From positions 62,001-126,000 of the forward strand of contig CAJTOH010000004.1 of the NCBI GenBank assembly GCA_910577685.1: a stretch of 64,000 bases of DNA, written 5' to 3'. This DNA comes from an uncultured Dorea sp. (GTDB taxonomy: Bacteria > Bacillota > Clostridia > Lachnospirales > Lachnospiraceae). This document shows, one piece after another, positions 6,896 to 15,886 of this stretch; the stretch's first letter is position 1, and each line of letters opens with the position of its first letter. The notes under the pieces were generated by a model. It was not told the origin of the DNA. It saw only the letters and a list, made by a program, of their open reading frames with translations, and searched no databases. Both the position numbers and the translations under genes were made by a program.

Positions 6896-8817
6896 TGAAT
6901 AAGGGATTTTTGCCTGTGTGCAGGCGGGAAATGGAAGAGAGGGGATGGGAGTACGTAGATTTTGTCTATGTTTCCGGCGACGCATATGTGGATCATCCGT
7001 CTTTCGGACACGCCGTTATTACCAGAGTCCTCGAGGCCCACGGATTCCGGGTAGGAATCCTTGCACAGCCCGACTGGAAGGACAAGTCAAGCATTACCGA
7101 GTTCGGAGAGCCGAGGCTTGGTTTTCTGGTATCTGCCGGCAATATGGATTCCATGGTCAATCATTACTCCGTATCGAAGAAACGGCGTAAAACGGATGCG
7201 TTTACACCGGGAGGAGCGACGGGGAAAAGGCCGGATTATGCGGTCGTGGTATATGGCAACCTGATCCGGCAGGTCTACAAGAAGACGCCCGTAATTCTGG
7301 GGGGAATCGAGGCGAGCCTTAGGCGGCTTGCCCATTATGATTACTGGTCGGACCGTCTGAAACGGTCTGTGCTTCTGGACTCGGGGGCGGACCTTATCTC
7401 TTATGGGATGGGGGAACGTTCCATCGTGGAGATTGCGGAGGCGTTGCAGAGCGGAATTGATATCGGCGATATTACTTTTGTCCCGGGAACCGTGTATAAG
7501 ACGAAAGATTTAAACAGCGTATATGACGGACTGACGCTTCCCGAATACGAGGAGATGAAGAAAGACCGGCTTTTGTATGCCAGAAGTTTTTATACGCAGT
7601 ACTGCAACACAGATCCGTTTTCCGCAAAAAGATTGATCGAGCCATACGCAGAGCATCTGTTTGTGGTGCAGAACATGCCTTCCATGCCTCTGAATCAAGA
7701 GGAAATGGATCGGGTGTACGGCTATCCGTATATGCGGACTTATCATCCCTCCTATGAGAAGGAGGGCGGCGTCCCGGCGATTTCCGAGGTAAAATTCAGC
7801 CTTGTCAGCAACCGGGGGTGCTTTGGCGGATGCAGTTTCTGCGCATTGACTTTCCATCAGGGACGGATCCTGCAGACGAGAAGCAGGGAATCGCTGATTT
7901 CGGAGGCAGAGCTTCTGGTCAAAGACCCGGACTTTAAGGGATATATCCACGACGTGGGAGGACCTACGGCGAATTTCCGCTATCCCTCCTGCAGCAAACA
8001 GTTATCTTACGGGGTCTGCAAAGAAAAGCAGTGCCTGTATCCCAAGCCGTGCCAAAACCTTAGGGCGGATCACCGGGATTATGTGGATTTGCTGCGGAAA
8101 CTAAGAGAGATACCGGGGGTAAAAAAAGTATTTATCCGTTCGGGGATCCGTTTTGATTATGTGATGGCGGACCGGGACGATACTTTTATTCATGAACTGT
8201 GCGAGCACCATGTAAGCGGGCAGCTTAAAGTCGCACCGGAGCATGTGTCGGACGCGGTTCTTAAGAAAATGGGAAAGCCGCCGAATCGTGTGTATCAGGC
8301 GTTTGGGGAGAAGTATGCTTCCATTAACAAGAAACTTAAGAAAAAGCAATATCTGGTTCCGTATCTGATGTCCTCGCATCCCGGCTCTTCTATGAAAGAA
8401 GCAGTGGAACTGGCGGAATATATCCGCGACCTTGGGTATATGCCCCAGCAGGTGCAGGACTTTTACCCGACGCCGTCTACCATTTCTACCTGTATGTATT
8501 ATACGGGGGTGGATCCAAGGGATATGTCGTCCGTATATGTACCCAAAAACCCTCATGAGAAGATGCTGCAGAGAGCGTTGATCCAATACCGTGATCCGAA
8601 GAATTATGATCTGGTGTTGGAAGCGCTGCGTTTGGCGGGACGGATGGATCTGGTGGGATACGGTTCCCGCTGCCTGATACGGCCAAAACGTTCCGATACA
8701 ACGCCGGAGGGTAAGGCTAAAGGCAGAAGCCCCAAAGACCCGGACAAAAATCACAGGCCGTTACAGGACAAAAAGAAAAAGAAGAAGACAATCCGTAATA
8801 TTCATAAGAAAAAGTGA
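6892..8817 (+). CDS. YgiQ family radical SAM protein
   Basis: A 641-residue radical S-adenosylmethionine enzyme with an N-terminal domain (about 1-290) and a central radical SAM barrel. The iron-sulfur motif RGCFGGCSFC has cysteines at about 310, 314 and 317. The C-terminus is very lysine-rich, ending KKKKKKTIRNIHKKK, which suggests nucleic-acid contact but is not proof of it. The family is widespread and its reaction is not established to my knowledge. ATG 6892 overlaps the preceding stop (ATGATGA pattern); 6895 is an equally good start. Confidence 0.88.
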   Translation: MMNKGFLPVCRREMEERGWEYVDFVYVSGDAYVDHPSFGHAVITRVLEAHGFRVGILAQPDWKDKSSITEFGEPRLGFLVSAGNMDSMVNHYSVSKKRRKTDAFTPGGATGKRPDYAVVVYGNLIRQVYKKTPVILGGIEASLRRLAHYDYWSDRLKRSVLLDSGADLISYGMGERSIVEIAEALQSGIDIGDITFVPGTVYKTKDLNSVYDGLTLPEYEEMKKDRLLYARSFYTQYCNTDPFSAKRLIEPYAEHLFVVQNMPSMPLNQEEMDRVYGYPYMRTYHPSYEKEGGVPAISEVKFSLVSNRGCFGGCSFCALTFHQGRILQTRSRESLISEAELLVKDPDFKGYIHDVGGPTANFRYPSCSKQLSYGVCKEKQCLYPKPCQNLRADHRDYVDLLRKLREIPGVKKVFIRSGIRFDYVMADRDDTFIHELCEHHVSGQLKVAPEHVSDAVLKKMGKPPNRVYQAFGEKYASINKKLKKKQYLVPYLMSSHPGSSMKEAVELAEYIRDLGYMPQQVQDFYPTPSTISTCMYYTGVDPRDMSSVYVPKNPHEKMLQRALIQYRDPKNYDLVLEALRLAGRMDLVGYGSRCLIRPKRSDTTPEGKAKGRSPKDPDKNHRPLQDKKKKKKTIRNIHKKK

Positions 8818-8846
8818 GAAGATAAAGGTGAAGGGGGAGGATTTCT

Positions 8847-9629
8847 ATGAGAATCGCAGTTGTAACCGGCGCTTCATCCGGCATCGGAGAGGAATTTGCC
8901 CGCCAGATCCCAAAACTTTACAGGAATTTGGACGAGATCTGGGTGATGGCGAGAAGAACAAAGCGTCTGGAAGAATTAAAGAGTCAGATATCCATTCCTG
9001 TCAGGATCTTTGACGGGGACATGCAGCGGGACTATATTATGGAACGTCTTGAGAAAGAGCTTTCCAGACAGAATGTCCGTATCCGCATGCTGGTTAATGC
9101 CGCCGGCTGCGGAAAGACGGGGTCTTTCTCTGAGATTGATTCCAAGGAACAGTTGGGAATGATTTCTTTAAATTGTCTGGCTTTGACCAGAATATTGCAA
9201 ATCTGCTTGCCATATCTGGCAAATGGAAGTAGAATAATTAATATTGCATCGTCCGCAGCTTTTGCGCCGCAGCCCGGGTTTGCCGTATATGCGGCATCAA
9301 AATCTTATGTATACAGCCTTTCCCAGGCGCTTCGGACAGAACTTCGTCCCAAGGGAATCATAGTGACCGCGGTATGCCCGGGTCCTGTGGATACGGAATT
9401 CTTCCGGCGTTCCGGAACGCTTCCCAATCCTTTCAAGGATTCTGTGAAGGCTGCGCCAGAACGAGTGGTAAGGAAAGCGCTGCTGGATTCCGTGAAGAAA
9501 AGGCGGGTCTCCGTCTATGGTCCGGCTATGAAGTGCGCCAGAATAACGGCGAAGCTTGCGCCGGACGCACTGACCGCCGAGATCCTCGGACGCGCGAACC
9601 GGTTCGGCGGGAAAGCTGCCGCAAAATAA
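8847..9629 (+). CDS. Short-chain dehydrogenase/reductase
   Basis: An NAD(P)-dependent oxidoreductase with a Rossmann fold. The cofactor motif TGASSGIG is at about 7-14, NAAG at about 84-87, the catalytic serine region at about 135, and YAASK (Tyr 148, Lys 152) is intact. The length, 260 residues, is normal for the classical subfamily. The positively charged ARRTKR stretch after the second strand suggests NADP preference. It lies 29 bases after the YgiQ gene with a GGGGGAGG site. The substrate is unknown. Confidence 0.87.
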   Translation: MRIAVVTGASSGIGEEFARQIPKLYRNLDEIWVMARRTKRLEELKSQISIPVRIFDGDMQRDYIMERLEKELSRQNVRIRMLVNAAGCGKTGSFSEIDSKEQLGMISLNCLALTRILQICLPYLANGSRIINIASSAAFAPQPGFAVYAASKSYVYSLSQALRTELRPKGIIVTAVCPGPVDTEFFRRSGTLPNPFKDSVKAAPERVVRKALLDSVKKRRVSVYGPAMKCARITAKLAPDALTAEILGRANRFGGKAAAK

Positions 9630-9654
9630 ACGACTAATTTAAGAGGTAAGGCAG

Positions 9655-10230
9655 ATGAAAATAGAAAAAGGACAGCCGGGATATCTGAAGGCATTAAAGA
9701 CGAAGTACCTGTCATGGGCTTTGGCAGAATTCGCTGTCGTAGCGGCGATTCTAATTCTGGGTTATCTCCGGACAAACACAAAACAGAATCTTTTTACGGT
9801 CGTAGCCGTGGTCGGCTGCCTTCCGGCGGCAAAGATGCTGGTGGAATTCATCCTAGTCTATCCGCACAAAGGGATTGAGCCGGAGAGATATCAGGAGATA
9901 GAGGCAAAAGCGCCGCTGGTGATGCGCCTTTACGACATGCTGATTACCAGCACGCAGAAAGCCATGCCCGTAGACGCGCTGGTTATATCCGGACATGTGG
10001 TATGCGGATTTTCCAGCAGCCAGCGCACCGATGAAGCGGCGCTGGCACGGCATATCAAGAGCGTATTAAGGGATAATGGTTACGATAAGATGACGGTTAA
10101 GGTCTTCCACGACTATTCCATGTTTCTTGCCAGAGCCGAGGGGCTTAATAACATTGCCGCCGTGGAATGTCCGGAAGATGACCGCCGCGAACGTGAGATA
10201 CGGAAAATCTTATTCGGAATTGCCATGTAG
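9655..10230 (+). CDS. Conserved membrane protein of unknown function
   Basis: I do not recognise a family. The 191-residue product has two predicted membrane segments (about 20-37 and 46-66), then a soluble domain of about 120 residues rich in charged residues and probably cytoplasmic. An AAGAGG site precedes the ATG. It sits 25 bases downstream of the dehydrogenase and 52 bases upstream of the RluA-like gene, so it probably belongs to the same transcription unit. Base composition matches its neighbours. Confidence 0.7.
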   Translation: MKIEKGQPGYLKALKTKYLSWALAEFAVVAAILILGYLRTNTKQNLFTVVAVVGCLPAAKMLVEFILVYPHKGIEPERYQEIEAKAPLVMRLYDMLITSTQKAMPVDALVISGHVVCGFSSSQRTDEAALARHIKSVLRDNGYDKMTVKVFHDYSMFLARAEGLNNIAAVECPEDDRREREIRKILFGIAM

Positions 10231-10282
10231 TATTGAATTATTTGCGTGGTTATAAAAAGAACTACTATAGAGCGGTGAAGAC

Positions 10283-11296
10283 ATGAAAGAGATCATTATC
10301 AAACGGAACGAGGCCGGTCAAAGGCTGGACAAGCTGCTGAAAAAGTATCTGAGCGAAGCTCCGGCAGGTTTTATCTATAAGATGCTTCGCAAGAAGAATA
10401 TTGTGTTGAACGGAAAGAAGGCGTCGGGCAATGAAAAGCTGTCGGAGGGCGACAATGTACGCATCTATCTTGCAGACGATACGGTCTTGAAGTTTTCACC
10501 AAAGACAGACAAAGACTATGCCGGTCTTCCTTCGCGGATATGCGCCGATCTTCCTGTAATCTATGAGGACGCCGACTTATTGTTATTGAACAAACCCTGC
10601 GGCATGTTATCGCAGAAAGCGGATAAAGACGATACGTCGGTTGTCGAATATGTTATTTCCTATATGCTTGAAAAACAGGAGATTGATGCCGGAAAGCTTC
10701 ATCTCTTCAAGCCTTCCGTATGCAACCGTCTGGACCGCAACACCAGCGGCATTATCATTGCAGGGAAGAGCCTTCCCGGTTCACAGACCATGGGGCGTCT
10801 GCTCTGCGAACGTACTCTTAAAAAATACTACTTATGCGCCGTCAAGGGACGGATCACGAAAAAGCAGCAGATTCAGGGATTTTTATGGAAGGATGAACGT
10901 CAGAATGTGGTAAAGATCACAGAGCAGGGGGAAGGTTCTCCAATAGAGACTTCCTATGTCCCGTTGGCATGGAACGACAACGTGACCCTTTTGAAAGTCC
11001 ATCTGATTACAGGCAAGACCCACCAGATAAGGGCGCATCTTGCCTCAATAGGGAATCCGTTGGCGGGAGACTACAAATACGGCGACCGCGGCTTTAACGA
11101 ATTTTATAAAAAACAGTTCGGGATTACTTCTCAGCTTCTCCATGCATACCAGATTACATTTCCCGCCCTTAGCGGGACGTGCGAGGCGGTATCGGAGAAG
11201 ACGTTTACAGCAAAGCTGCCGGAGAAGTTCCAAAGGATGATCGAGGGGACGGTATGGGAACATGGAATTCAAGAGGCCTTAGAGGTTCAACATTAG
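10283..11296 (+). CDS. RluA family pseudouridine synthase with S4 domain
   Basis: Converts uridine to pseudouridine in structured RNA, probably 23S rRNA. The 337-residue product has an S4 domain (about 12-60) and the catalytic NRLDRNTSG motif (Asp about 151). The late GKTHQIRAHLASIG motif is typical of RluA/RluC/RluD. A second member of this family (rluD) lies at 38390. The 3' end overlaps the true start of recU by 43 bases. The exact target uridine cannot be assigned. Confidence 0.87.
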   Translation: MKEIIIKRNEAGQRLDKLLKKYLSEAPAGFIYKMLRKKNIVLNGKKASGNEKLSEGDNVRIYLADDTVLKFSPKTDKDYAGLPSRICADLPVIYEDADLLLLNKPCGMLSQKADKDDTSVVEYVISYMLEKQEIDAGKLHLFKPSVCNRLDRNTSGIIIAGKSLPGSQTMGRLLCERTLKKYYLCAVKGRITKKQQIQGFLWKDERQNVVKITEQGEGSPIETSYVPLAWNDNVTLLKVHLITGKTHQIRAHLASIGNPLAGDYKYGDRGFNEFYKKQFGITSQLLHAYQITFPALSGTCEAVSEKTFTAKLPEKFQRMIEGTVWEHGIQEALEVQH

Positions 11297-11802
11297 AAGA
11301 GATGGTCAACCGGACCAATGAATGGTATCTGGAAAAGGGGCTTGCGTTAATCCAGAAGATACCGACGCCGATTACGCCCGTTAAGATGGATAAGGAGCAT
11401 CGGCATATTACGCTGGCCTATTTCGACAAACGCAGCACCATTGATTATATCGGCGCGGTGCAGGGGATCCCGATCTGCTTTGACGCTAAAGAATGTGTTG
11501 CAAAGACGTTTCCGCTTCAGAATATCCATGAACATCAGGTAAAGTTTATGGAAGAGTTCGAACGCCAGGGCGGGATTGCTTTTATACTTATCTATTATTC
11601 TTCAAAGAATATTCTTTATTATATGCGGTTTGAGGAGCTGTGTACTTTTTGGAACCGGTCTAAGGAGGGCGGGCGGAAAAGTTTCCGGTTTGAGGAACTG
11701 GATCCAAGGTTTTTCATGGAATTCCTCCGGGGATGTTACGTTCCCTATCTGGACGCCATGAATCTGGATCTAAAGATCCGCGACGAGTCCCCGAAGACAT
11801 AG
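11254..11802 (+). CDS. recU: Holliday junction resolvase RecU
   Basis: Cleaves four-way DNA junctions in recombination and chromosome segregation, working with RuvAB in Firmicutes. The 182-residue product contains the nuclease core STIDYIGAVQG followed by FDAKE, the usual Asp/Glu/Lys metal site, and a stalk region after it. I start at ATG 11254 (GAGGGGAC upstream), not at an earlier in-frame ATG inside rluA, because the conserved NSRGLRG N-terminus begins there. In other Firmicutes recU pairs with a class A penicillin-binding protein; here it follows an RNA modification gene. Confidence 0.88.
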   Translation: MGTWNSRGLRGSTLEEMVNRTNEWYLEKGLALIQKIPTPITPVKMDKEHRHITLAYFDKRSTIDYIGAVQGIPICFDAKECVAKTFPLQNIHEHQVKFMEEFERQGGIAFILIYYSSKNILYYMRFEELCTFWNRSKEGGRKSFRFEELDPRFFMEFLRGCYVPYLDAMNLDLKIRDESPKT

Positions 11803-11847
11803 AACAGTTCGGCCCGGTTACTGTCACGGAGTGGCCGGTAACTCAGC

Positions 11848-11877
11848 CTGCGGCCGGAAATGGCCGGAAATCCGCAG
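11848..11877 (+). terminator. GC-rich hairpin after recU, possible terminator
   Basis: CTGCGG (11848-11853) pairs with CCGCAG (11872-11877). The loop holds a 10-base direct repeat GGCCGGAAAT twice. Only a short ATTT follows, so termination is uncertain. Confidence 0.35.
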
Positions 11878-11890
11878 ATTTGAGATAAAC

Positions 11891-11919
11891 TTGACAAAAA
11901 GCTGGAAAATGCTTATAAT
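11891..11919 (+). promoter_or_regulatory. Strong sigma-A promoter of the histidine operon
   Basis: A perfect TTGACA (11891-11896) and a perfect TATAAT (11914-11919) have a 17-base spacer. The predicted start is near 11926, leaving about 50 bases of leader, too short for a T-box. The leader contains the palindrome TAGTATACTA (11939-11948). Confidence 0.85.
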
Positions 11920-11975
11920 TCTATACGGTTTAATATAGTAGTATACTAAAGCGGCAGATGCGATCAGGAGGTACT

Positions 11976-13289
11976 ATGAAGAGAGTATTACATACTCCGG
12001 AAGGAGTCAGGGATATATATAATGTGGAATGTGGAAAAAAACTAACTCTGGAAAGTCACCTGAAGAAGATTTTCCAATTATATGGATATCATGATATCCA
12101 GCCCCCTACTTTTGAATATTTTGATGTGTTTCGTAAGGAGATCGGGACAACCCCTTCCAAGGATTTGTACAAATTTTTTGACAAGGACGGGAATACCCTT
12201 GCGCTGCGGCCGGATATCACGCCGTCAATCGCCAGAGTTTCCGCGACGCTGTTAAAAGACGAGATGCTGCCCGTGAGGCTGTGTTACACCGGGAATACCT
12301 TTATCAACCATTCCAATTATCAGGGCCGGCTTCGCGAGACGACTCATATGGGGGCCGAACTGATGGGGGACGCTTCCGTGGAGGCGGATGCGGAGATGCT
12401 TGCATTGGTGATCGAGTGTCTTCTGACCATTGGGCTTAAAGAGTTTCAGCTAAGCGTGGGAAACGTGGATTTCATCCAAAGCCTGATCGAAGACGCCAAT
12501 CTGGATGAAGACGCCGAGGAACGGGTGCGGGAACTGATCAATAACCGGAATTTCTTCGGCGTGGAGGAATTTCTGGACAGCGTTCAGGTTAAGAGAAGCT
12601 CAAAGGAAGCCTTTGCCGCGCTGAACGACCTTGTAGGGGGGATTACGACGCTGGCGCAGGCAAAGAATATCGCGCCCAATTCGAAAGGCGTTAAGGCGAT
12701 CCGCCGGTTGGAAAAAATTTACGATATATTAAAGCTATATGGCGTAGAAAAGCTGGTTACTTTTGACTTCAGTATGAGTGGTACTTATGGGTACTACTCC
12801 GGGATTATCTTCCGGGTATATACCTTCGGCACAGGGGACGCCATAGTGAAAGGCGGAAGATACGACCATTTGACGGAAAAATTCGGAAAAAAGTCCCCGG
12901 CCATCGGATTCGCCATCGTAATTGATGAATTGATGAATTCGCTGGTCCGCCAGAAGGTTCGGATCGTCTATACAAGAAAAAATACGGTCATCCTTTACGA
13001 CCCGGAACGGAAGCGTGAGGCAATCTCCCTTGCCAGGGATTTCAGGAGAAAGGCGAAGAACACGGAACTGATCCGCAAGGACAACGCCCGCGGTCTCGAC
13101 GAATATGTGGAATACGGCAATGAATATTATGCCGGGAACCTGATCTATCTGGATAAATCCGGGGAGATTACGATGGTCAATCTGGTTACCGGGGAGCATA
13201 AGATCCTGAACAGCGGCGCGGAGGGCGGCGCTGGCAGTGGGAACCAGCCGGATAAGGATGCCGAAAACAGCACAGATAGGAGTTCATAA
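11976..13289 (+). CDS. hisZ: ATP phosphoribosyltransferase regulatory subunit HisZ
   Basis: A catalytically silent paralogue of histidyl-tRNA synthetase. It binds the short HisG to form the active, histidine-sensitive first enzyme of histidine synthesis. The 437-residue product has class II synthetase motifs (LRPDIT near the front) but no anticodon-binding function is implied. AGGAGG lies 5 bases before ATG 11976. The C-terminal 25 residues are a low-complexity Gly/Ser/Asp tail. It is first in the his operon, directly before the short hisG, as expected for a HisZ-dependent system. Confidence 0.92.
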   Translation: MKRVLHTPEGVRDIYNVECGKKLTLESHLKKIFQLYGYHDIQPPTFEYFDVFRKEIGTTPSKDLYKFFDKDGNTLALRPDITPSIARVSATLLKDEMLPVRLCYTGNTFINHSNYQGRLRETTHMGAELMGDASVEADAEMLALVIECLLTIGLKEFQLSVGNVDFIQSLIEDANLDEDAEERVRELINNRNFFGVEEFLDSVQVKRSSKEAFAALNDLVGGITTLAQAKNIAPNSKGVKAIRRLEKIYDILKLYGVEKLVTFDFSMSGTYGYYSGIIFRVYTFGTGDAIVKGGRYDHLTEKFGKKSPAIGFAIVIDELMNSLVRQKVRIVYTRKNTVILYDPERKREAISLARDFRRKAKNTELIRKDNARGLDEYVEYGNEYYAGNLIYLDKSGEITMVNLVTGEHKILNSGAEGGAGSGNQPDKDAENSTDRSS

Positions 13290-13294
13290 AGATT

Positions 13295-13936
13295 ATGAGA
13301 TACCTGACATTTGCTTTGGGAAAGGGACGTCTGGCAGAACAGACGTTAAAATTATTCGAGAAGATCGGAATTACCTGCGAGGAGATGAAAGACAAGGATT
13401 CCCGCAGGCTGATCTTTGTTAATGAACCGATGAAGCTTAAGTTTTTCCTTGCGAAGGGACCTGACGTGCCGACTTATGTGGAATATGGGGCGGCAGATAT
13501 CGGCGTTGTCGGAAAAGATACGATTCTTGAAGAGGGAAGGAAGGTTCACGAGGTACTGGACCTTGGATATGGAAAGTGCAGAATGTGTATCTGCGGCCAT
13601 CCGGATTCCGCCCCTCTTTTAAAACACCATGAACTGATCCGGGTTGCCACAAAGTATCCCAATATTACCAAGGATTATTTTTACAATACAAAACACCAGA
13701 CTGTGGAGATTATCAAGCTGAACGGCTCCATTGAGCTGGCTCCTATCGTAGGGCTGTCCGAAGTGATCGTGGATATTGTGGAGACGGGGACGACCCTGAA
13801 GGAAAACGGGCTTGAAGTGCTTGAGGAGGTTTGCCCCTTATCTGCCCGGATGATCGTGAATCCGGTTAGTATGCGCATGGAGAGCGGGCGGATCAAGAAT
13901 CTTCTGGCCCAGCTGCGCGCGCAGCTTCTTGATTAA
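13295..13936 (+). CDS. hisG: ATP phosphoribosyltransferase catalytic subunit (short form)
   Basis: Condenses ATP with PRPP, the committed step of histidine synthesis. At 213 residues it is the short HisG that lacks the C-terminal regulatory domain and therefore needs HisZ. The phosphate-binding loop is in VDIVETGTTLKENGLE near residue 155-170. The N-terminal LTFALGKGRLAEQT matches the family. It follows hisZ by 5 bases. Confidence 0.93.
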   Translation: MRYLTFALGKGRLAEQTLKLFEKIGITCEEMKDKDSRRLIFVNEPMKLKFFLAKGPDVPTYVEYGAADIGVVGKDTILEEGRKVHEVLDLGYGKCRMCICGHPDSAPLLKHHELIRVATKYPNITKDYFYNTKHQTVEIIKLNGSIELAPIVGLSEVIVDIVETGTTLKENGLEVLEEVCPLSARMIVNPVSMRMESGRIKNLLAQLRAQLLD

Positions 13937-13982
13937 CAAAAAATATTGACAAAAGATATCGTTTAGAGAGGGAGTACGATCT

Positions 13983-15284
13983 ATGAGAATACAATATTTA
14001 GACCGTGATACACGGCAGAATCTATTGGATCAACTTTTGAAACGCAGCCCCAGCCAGTATGGGGAGTATGAGAAAGCGGTCGGGGAGATCTTAGAACATG
14101 TGAAGGAAGAAGGGGATTCGGCTCTTTTTGCATATACGGAAAAATTTGACGGCGTACATATGGATGCAAAAAGCGTCAGGGTCACGGAAGAGGAGATCGA
14201 GGAAGCCTACCGGCTTGTGGATCCGAAGCTTCTTGCCGTTATCCGCAAAGCGCTTGGCAACATAGAGGACTATCATGCCAAACAGAGGCAGTATAGCTGG
14301 TTTGACAGTAAGCCCGACGGAACGATGCTTGGGCAGAAGGTGACGCCCCTTCAGAGGGTCGGCGTGTATGTGCCGGGGGGAAAGGCTGTGTATCCCTCCT
14401 GCGTATTGATGAACATTATCCCCGCGAAGGTTGCGGGAGTGGAGGAGGTCGTCATGGCGACGCCTCCGGGAAGGGACGGAAAAGTTACGGCAAATACGCT
14501 GGTTGCCGCAAAGGAAGCCGGCGCCGACGTCATTTACAAGGCAGGCGGCGCTCAGGCAATCGGCGCGCTGGCCTACGGGACTCATAGCATCCCCAAGGTG
14601 GATAAGATCGTAGGCCCGGGAAATATCTATGTCGCGCTGGCAAAAAAGGCGGTATACGGACACGTGAGTATTGATGCGGTGGCGGGACCCAGCGAGATTC
14701 TGGTCATTGCGGACGAGACAGCGAACCCGAGGTATGTAGCGGCGGATCTGCTTTCCCAGGCGGAGCACGACGAGCTGGCGTCGTCGATTCTGGTGACAAC
14801 CAGCGAGACGCTTGCGCATCAGGTATCCCGGCAGATTGACTTGTTCTTAAAAGAACTGTCAAGAAGCGAGATCATCCGAAAATCTTTAGACCAATACGGT
14901 TATATTCTGGTGGCGGATTCCATGGAAGAGGCCATTGAGGCGGCGAATGATATTGCGTCCGAACATCTGGAGATCCAGACAAAGGATCCTTACGACGTCA
15001 TGACGAAGATCCGCAATGCAGGCGCTATCTTCATTGGGGAATACACCTGCGAACCGCTGGGCGATTATTTTGCAGGGCCGAACCATGTCCTTCCCACCAA
15101 CGGAACGGCAAGGTTCTTCTCACCCTTGTCCGTGGATGATTTCATTAAGAAATCCAGTATCATCGCCTATTCGCAAAATGCGCTTGAGGCGGTGCATGAG
15201 GATATTGAAAGGTTTGCCGAGGCGGAGCAGCTCACCGCGCATGCAAACTCCATTAAAGTACGTTTTTCGCAGGAGGACATATAG
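13983..15284 (+). CDS. hisD: Histidinol dehydrogenase
   Basis: Zinc enzyme that oxidises L-histidinol to histidine in two NAD-dependent steps, the last in the pathway. The 433-residue product has the family signature around VDAVAGPSEILVIADE and QAEHDELASS, with the His-rich zinc site further on (SEHLEI, and PNHVLPT). An AGAGAGGGAG site precedes ATG 13983. It is third in the operon. Confidence 0.95.
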   Translation: MRIQYLDRDTRQNLLDQLLKRSPSQYGEYEKAVGEILEHVKEEGDSALFAYTEKFDGVHMDAKSVRVTEEEIEEAYRLVDPKLLAVIRKALGNIEDYHAKQRQYSWFDSKPDGTMLGQKVTPLQRVGVYVPGGKAVYPSCVLMNIIPAKVAGVEEVVMATPPGRDGKVTANTLVAAKEAGADVIYKAGGAQAIGALAYGTHSIPKVDKIVGPGNIYVALAKKAVYGHVSIDAVAGPSEILVIADETANPRYVAADLLSQAEHDELASSILVTTSETLAHQVSRQIDLFLKELSRSEIIRKSLDQYGYILVADSMEEAIEAANDIASEHLEIQTKDPYDVMTKIRNAGAIFIGEYTCEPLGDYFAGPNHVLPTNGTARFFSPLSVDDFIKKSSIIAYSQNALEAVHEDIERFAEAEQLTAHANSIKVRFSQEDI

Positions 15285-15285
15285 T

Positions 15286-15873
15286 ATGGAACGGAAAGCA
15301 TCCCTAAGAAGGACCACGAAGGAAACGGATATTACGGTTTCCCTTGATCTGGACGGATCCGGTAAAAACGAAATTGATACGGGAATCGGTTTTTTTGACC
15401 ATATGCTTGACGGATTCGCAAGACACGGGCTTTTTAACCTGTCTGTAAAGGCGGGCGGGGATCTTTTTGTGGACTGCCATCATACGATCGAGGATACGGG
15501 GATTGTGATTGGGCAGGCCATCCTTCAGGCGGTGGGAGATAAGGCCGGAATCAAACGGTACGGACATTTTATCCTGCCCATGGACGAAACCCTTGCCCTG
15601 TGCGCCGTAGACCTGTCAGGAAGGCCTTATTTAAAATTTGACGCGGAATTTTCGGCCGGCCGCCTTGGGGAATTAGATACGGAGATGATCCGGGAATTCT
15701 TTTATGCCGTATCATATGGCGGAATGATGAATCTGCATCTTCGCATTATGGACGGGGAGAATAATCATCACAAGGCCGAGGCGTTGTTTAAGAGTTTCGG
15801 GAAAGCCCTTGATATGGCTACCCGGCCGGAACCAAGGATAAAGGAAGCATGGACTACGAAGGGAACTTTATAA
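15286..15873 (+). CDS. hisB: Imidazoleglycerol-phosphate dehydratase
   Basis: Dehydrates imidazoleglycerol phosphate to imidazoleacetol phosphate using manganese. The 195-residue single-domain form has both metal-binding His clusters, [10 protein letters not shown] and a later [11 protein letters not shown]. The start ATG 15286 lies one base after the hisD stop behind GGAGGAC; the longer upstream frame is an overlap with hisD. The product lacks the phosphatase domain found in E. coli HisB. Confidence 0.94.
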   Translation: MERKASLRRTTKETDITVSLDLDGSGKNEIDTGIGFFDHMLDGFARHGLFNLSVKAGGDLFVDCHHTIEDTGIVIGQAILQAVGDKAGIKRYGHFILPMDETLALCAVDLSGRPYLKFDAEFSAGRLGELDTEMIREFFYAVSYGGMMNLHLRIMDGENNHHKAEALFKSFGKALDMATRPEPRIKEAWTTKGTL

Positions 15874-15886
15874 AGGAGGTGAAGTG

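Noticed and set aside
11920..11975. T-box or other histidine riboswitch before hisZ
   Set aside because: The leader is only about 50 bases and has no T-box sequence or specifier stem.
13939..13982. Internal promoter before hisD based on a TTGACA at 13946-13951
   Set aside because: No -10 element follows at a suitable distance.
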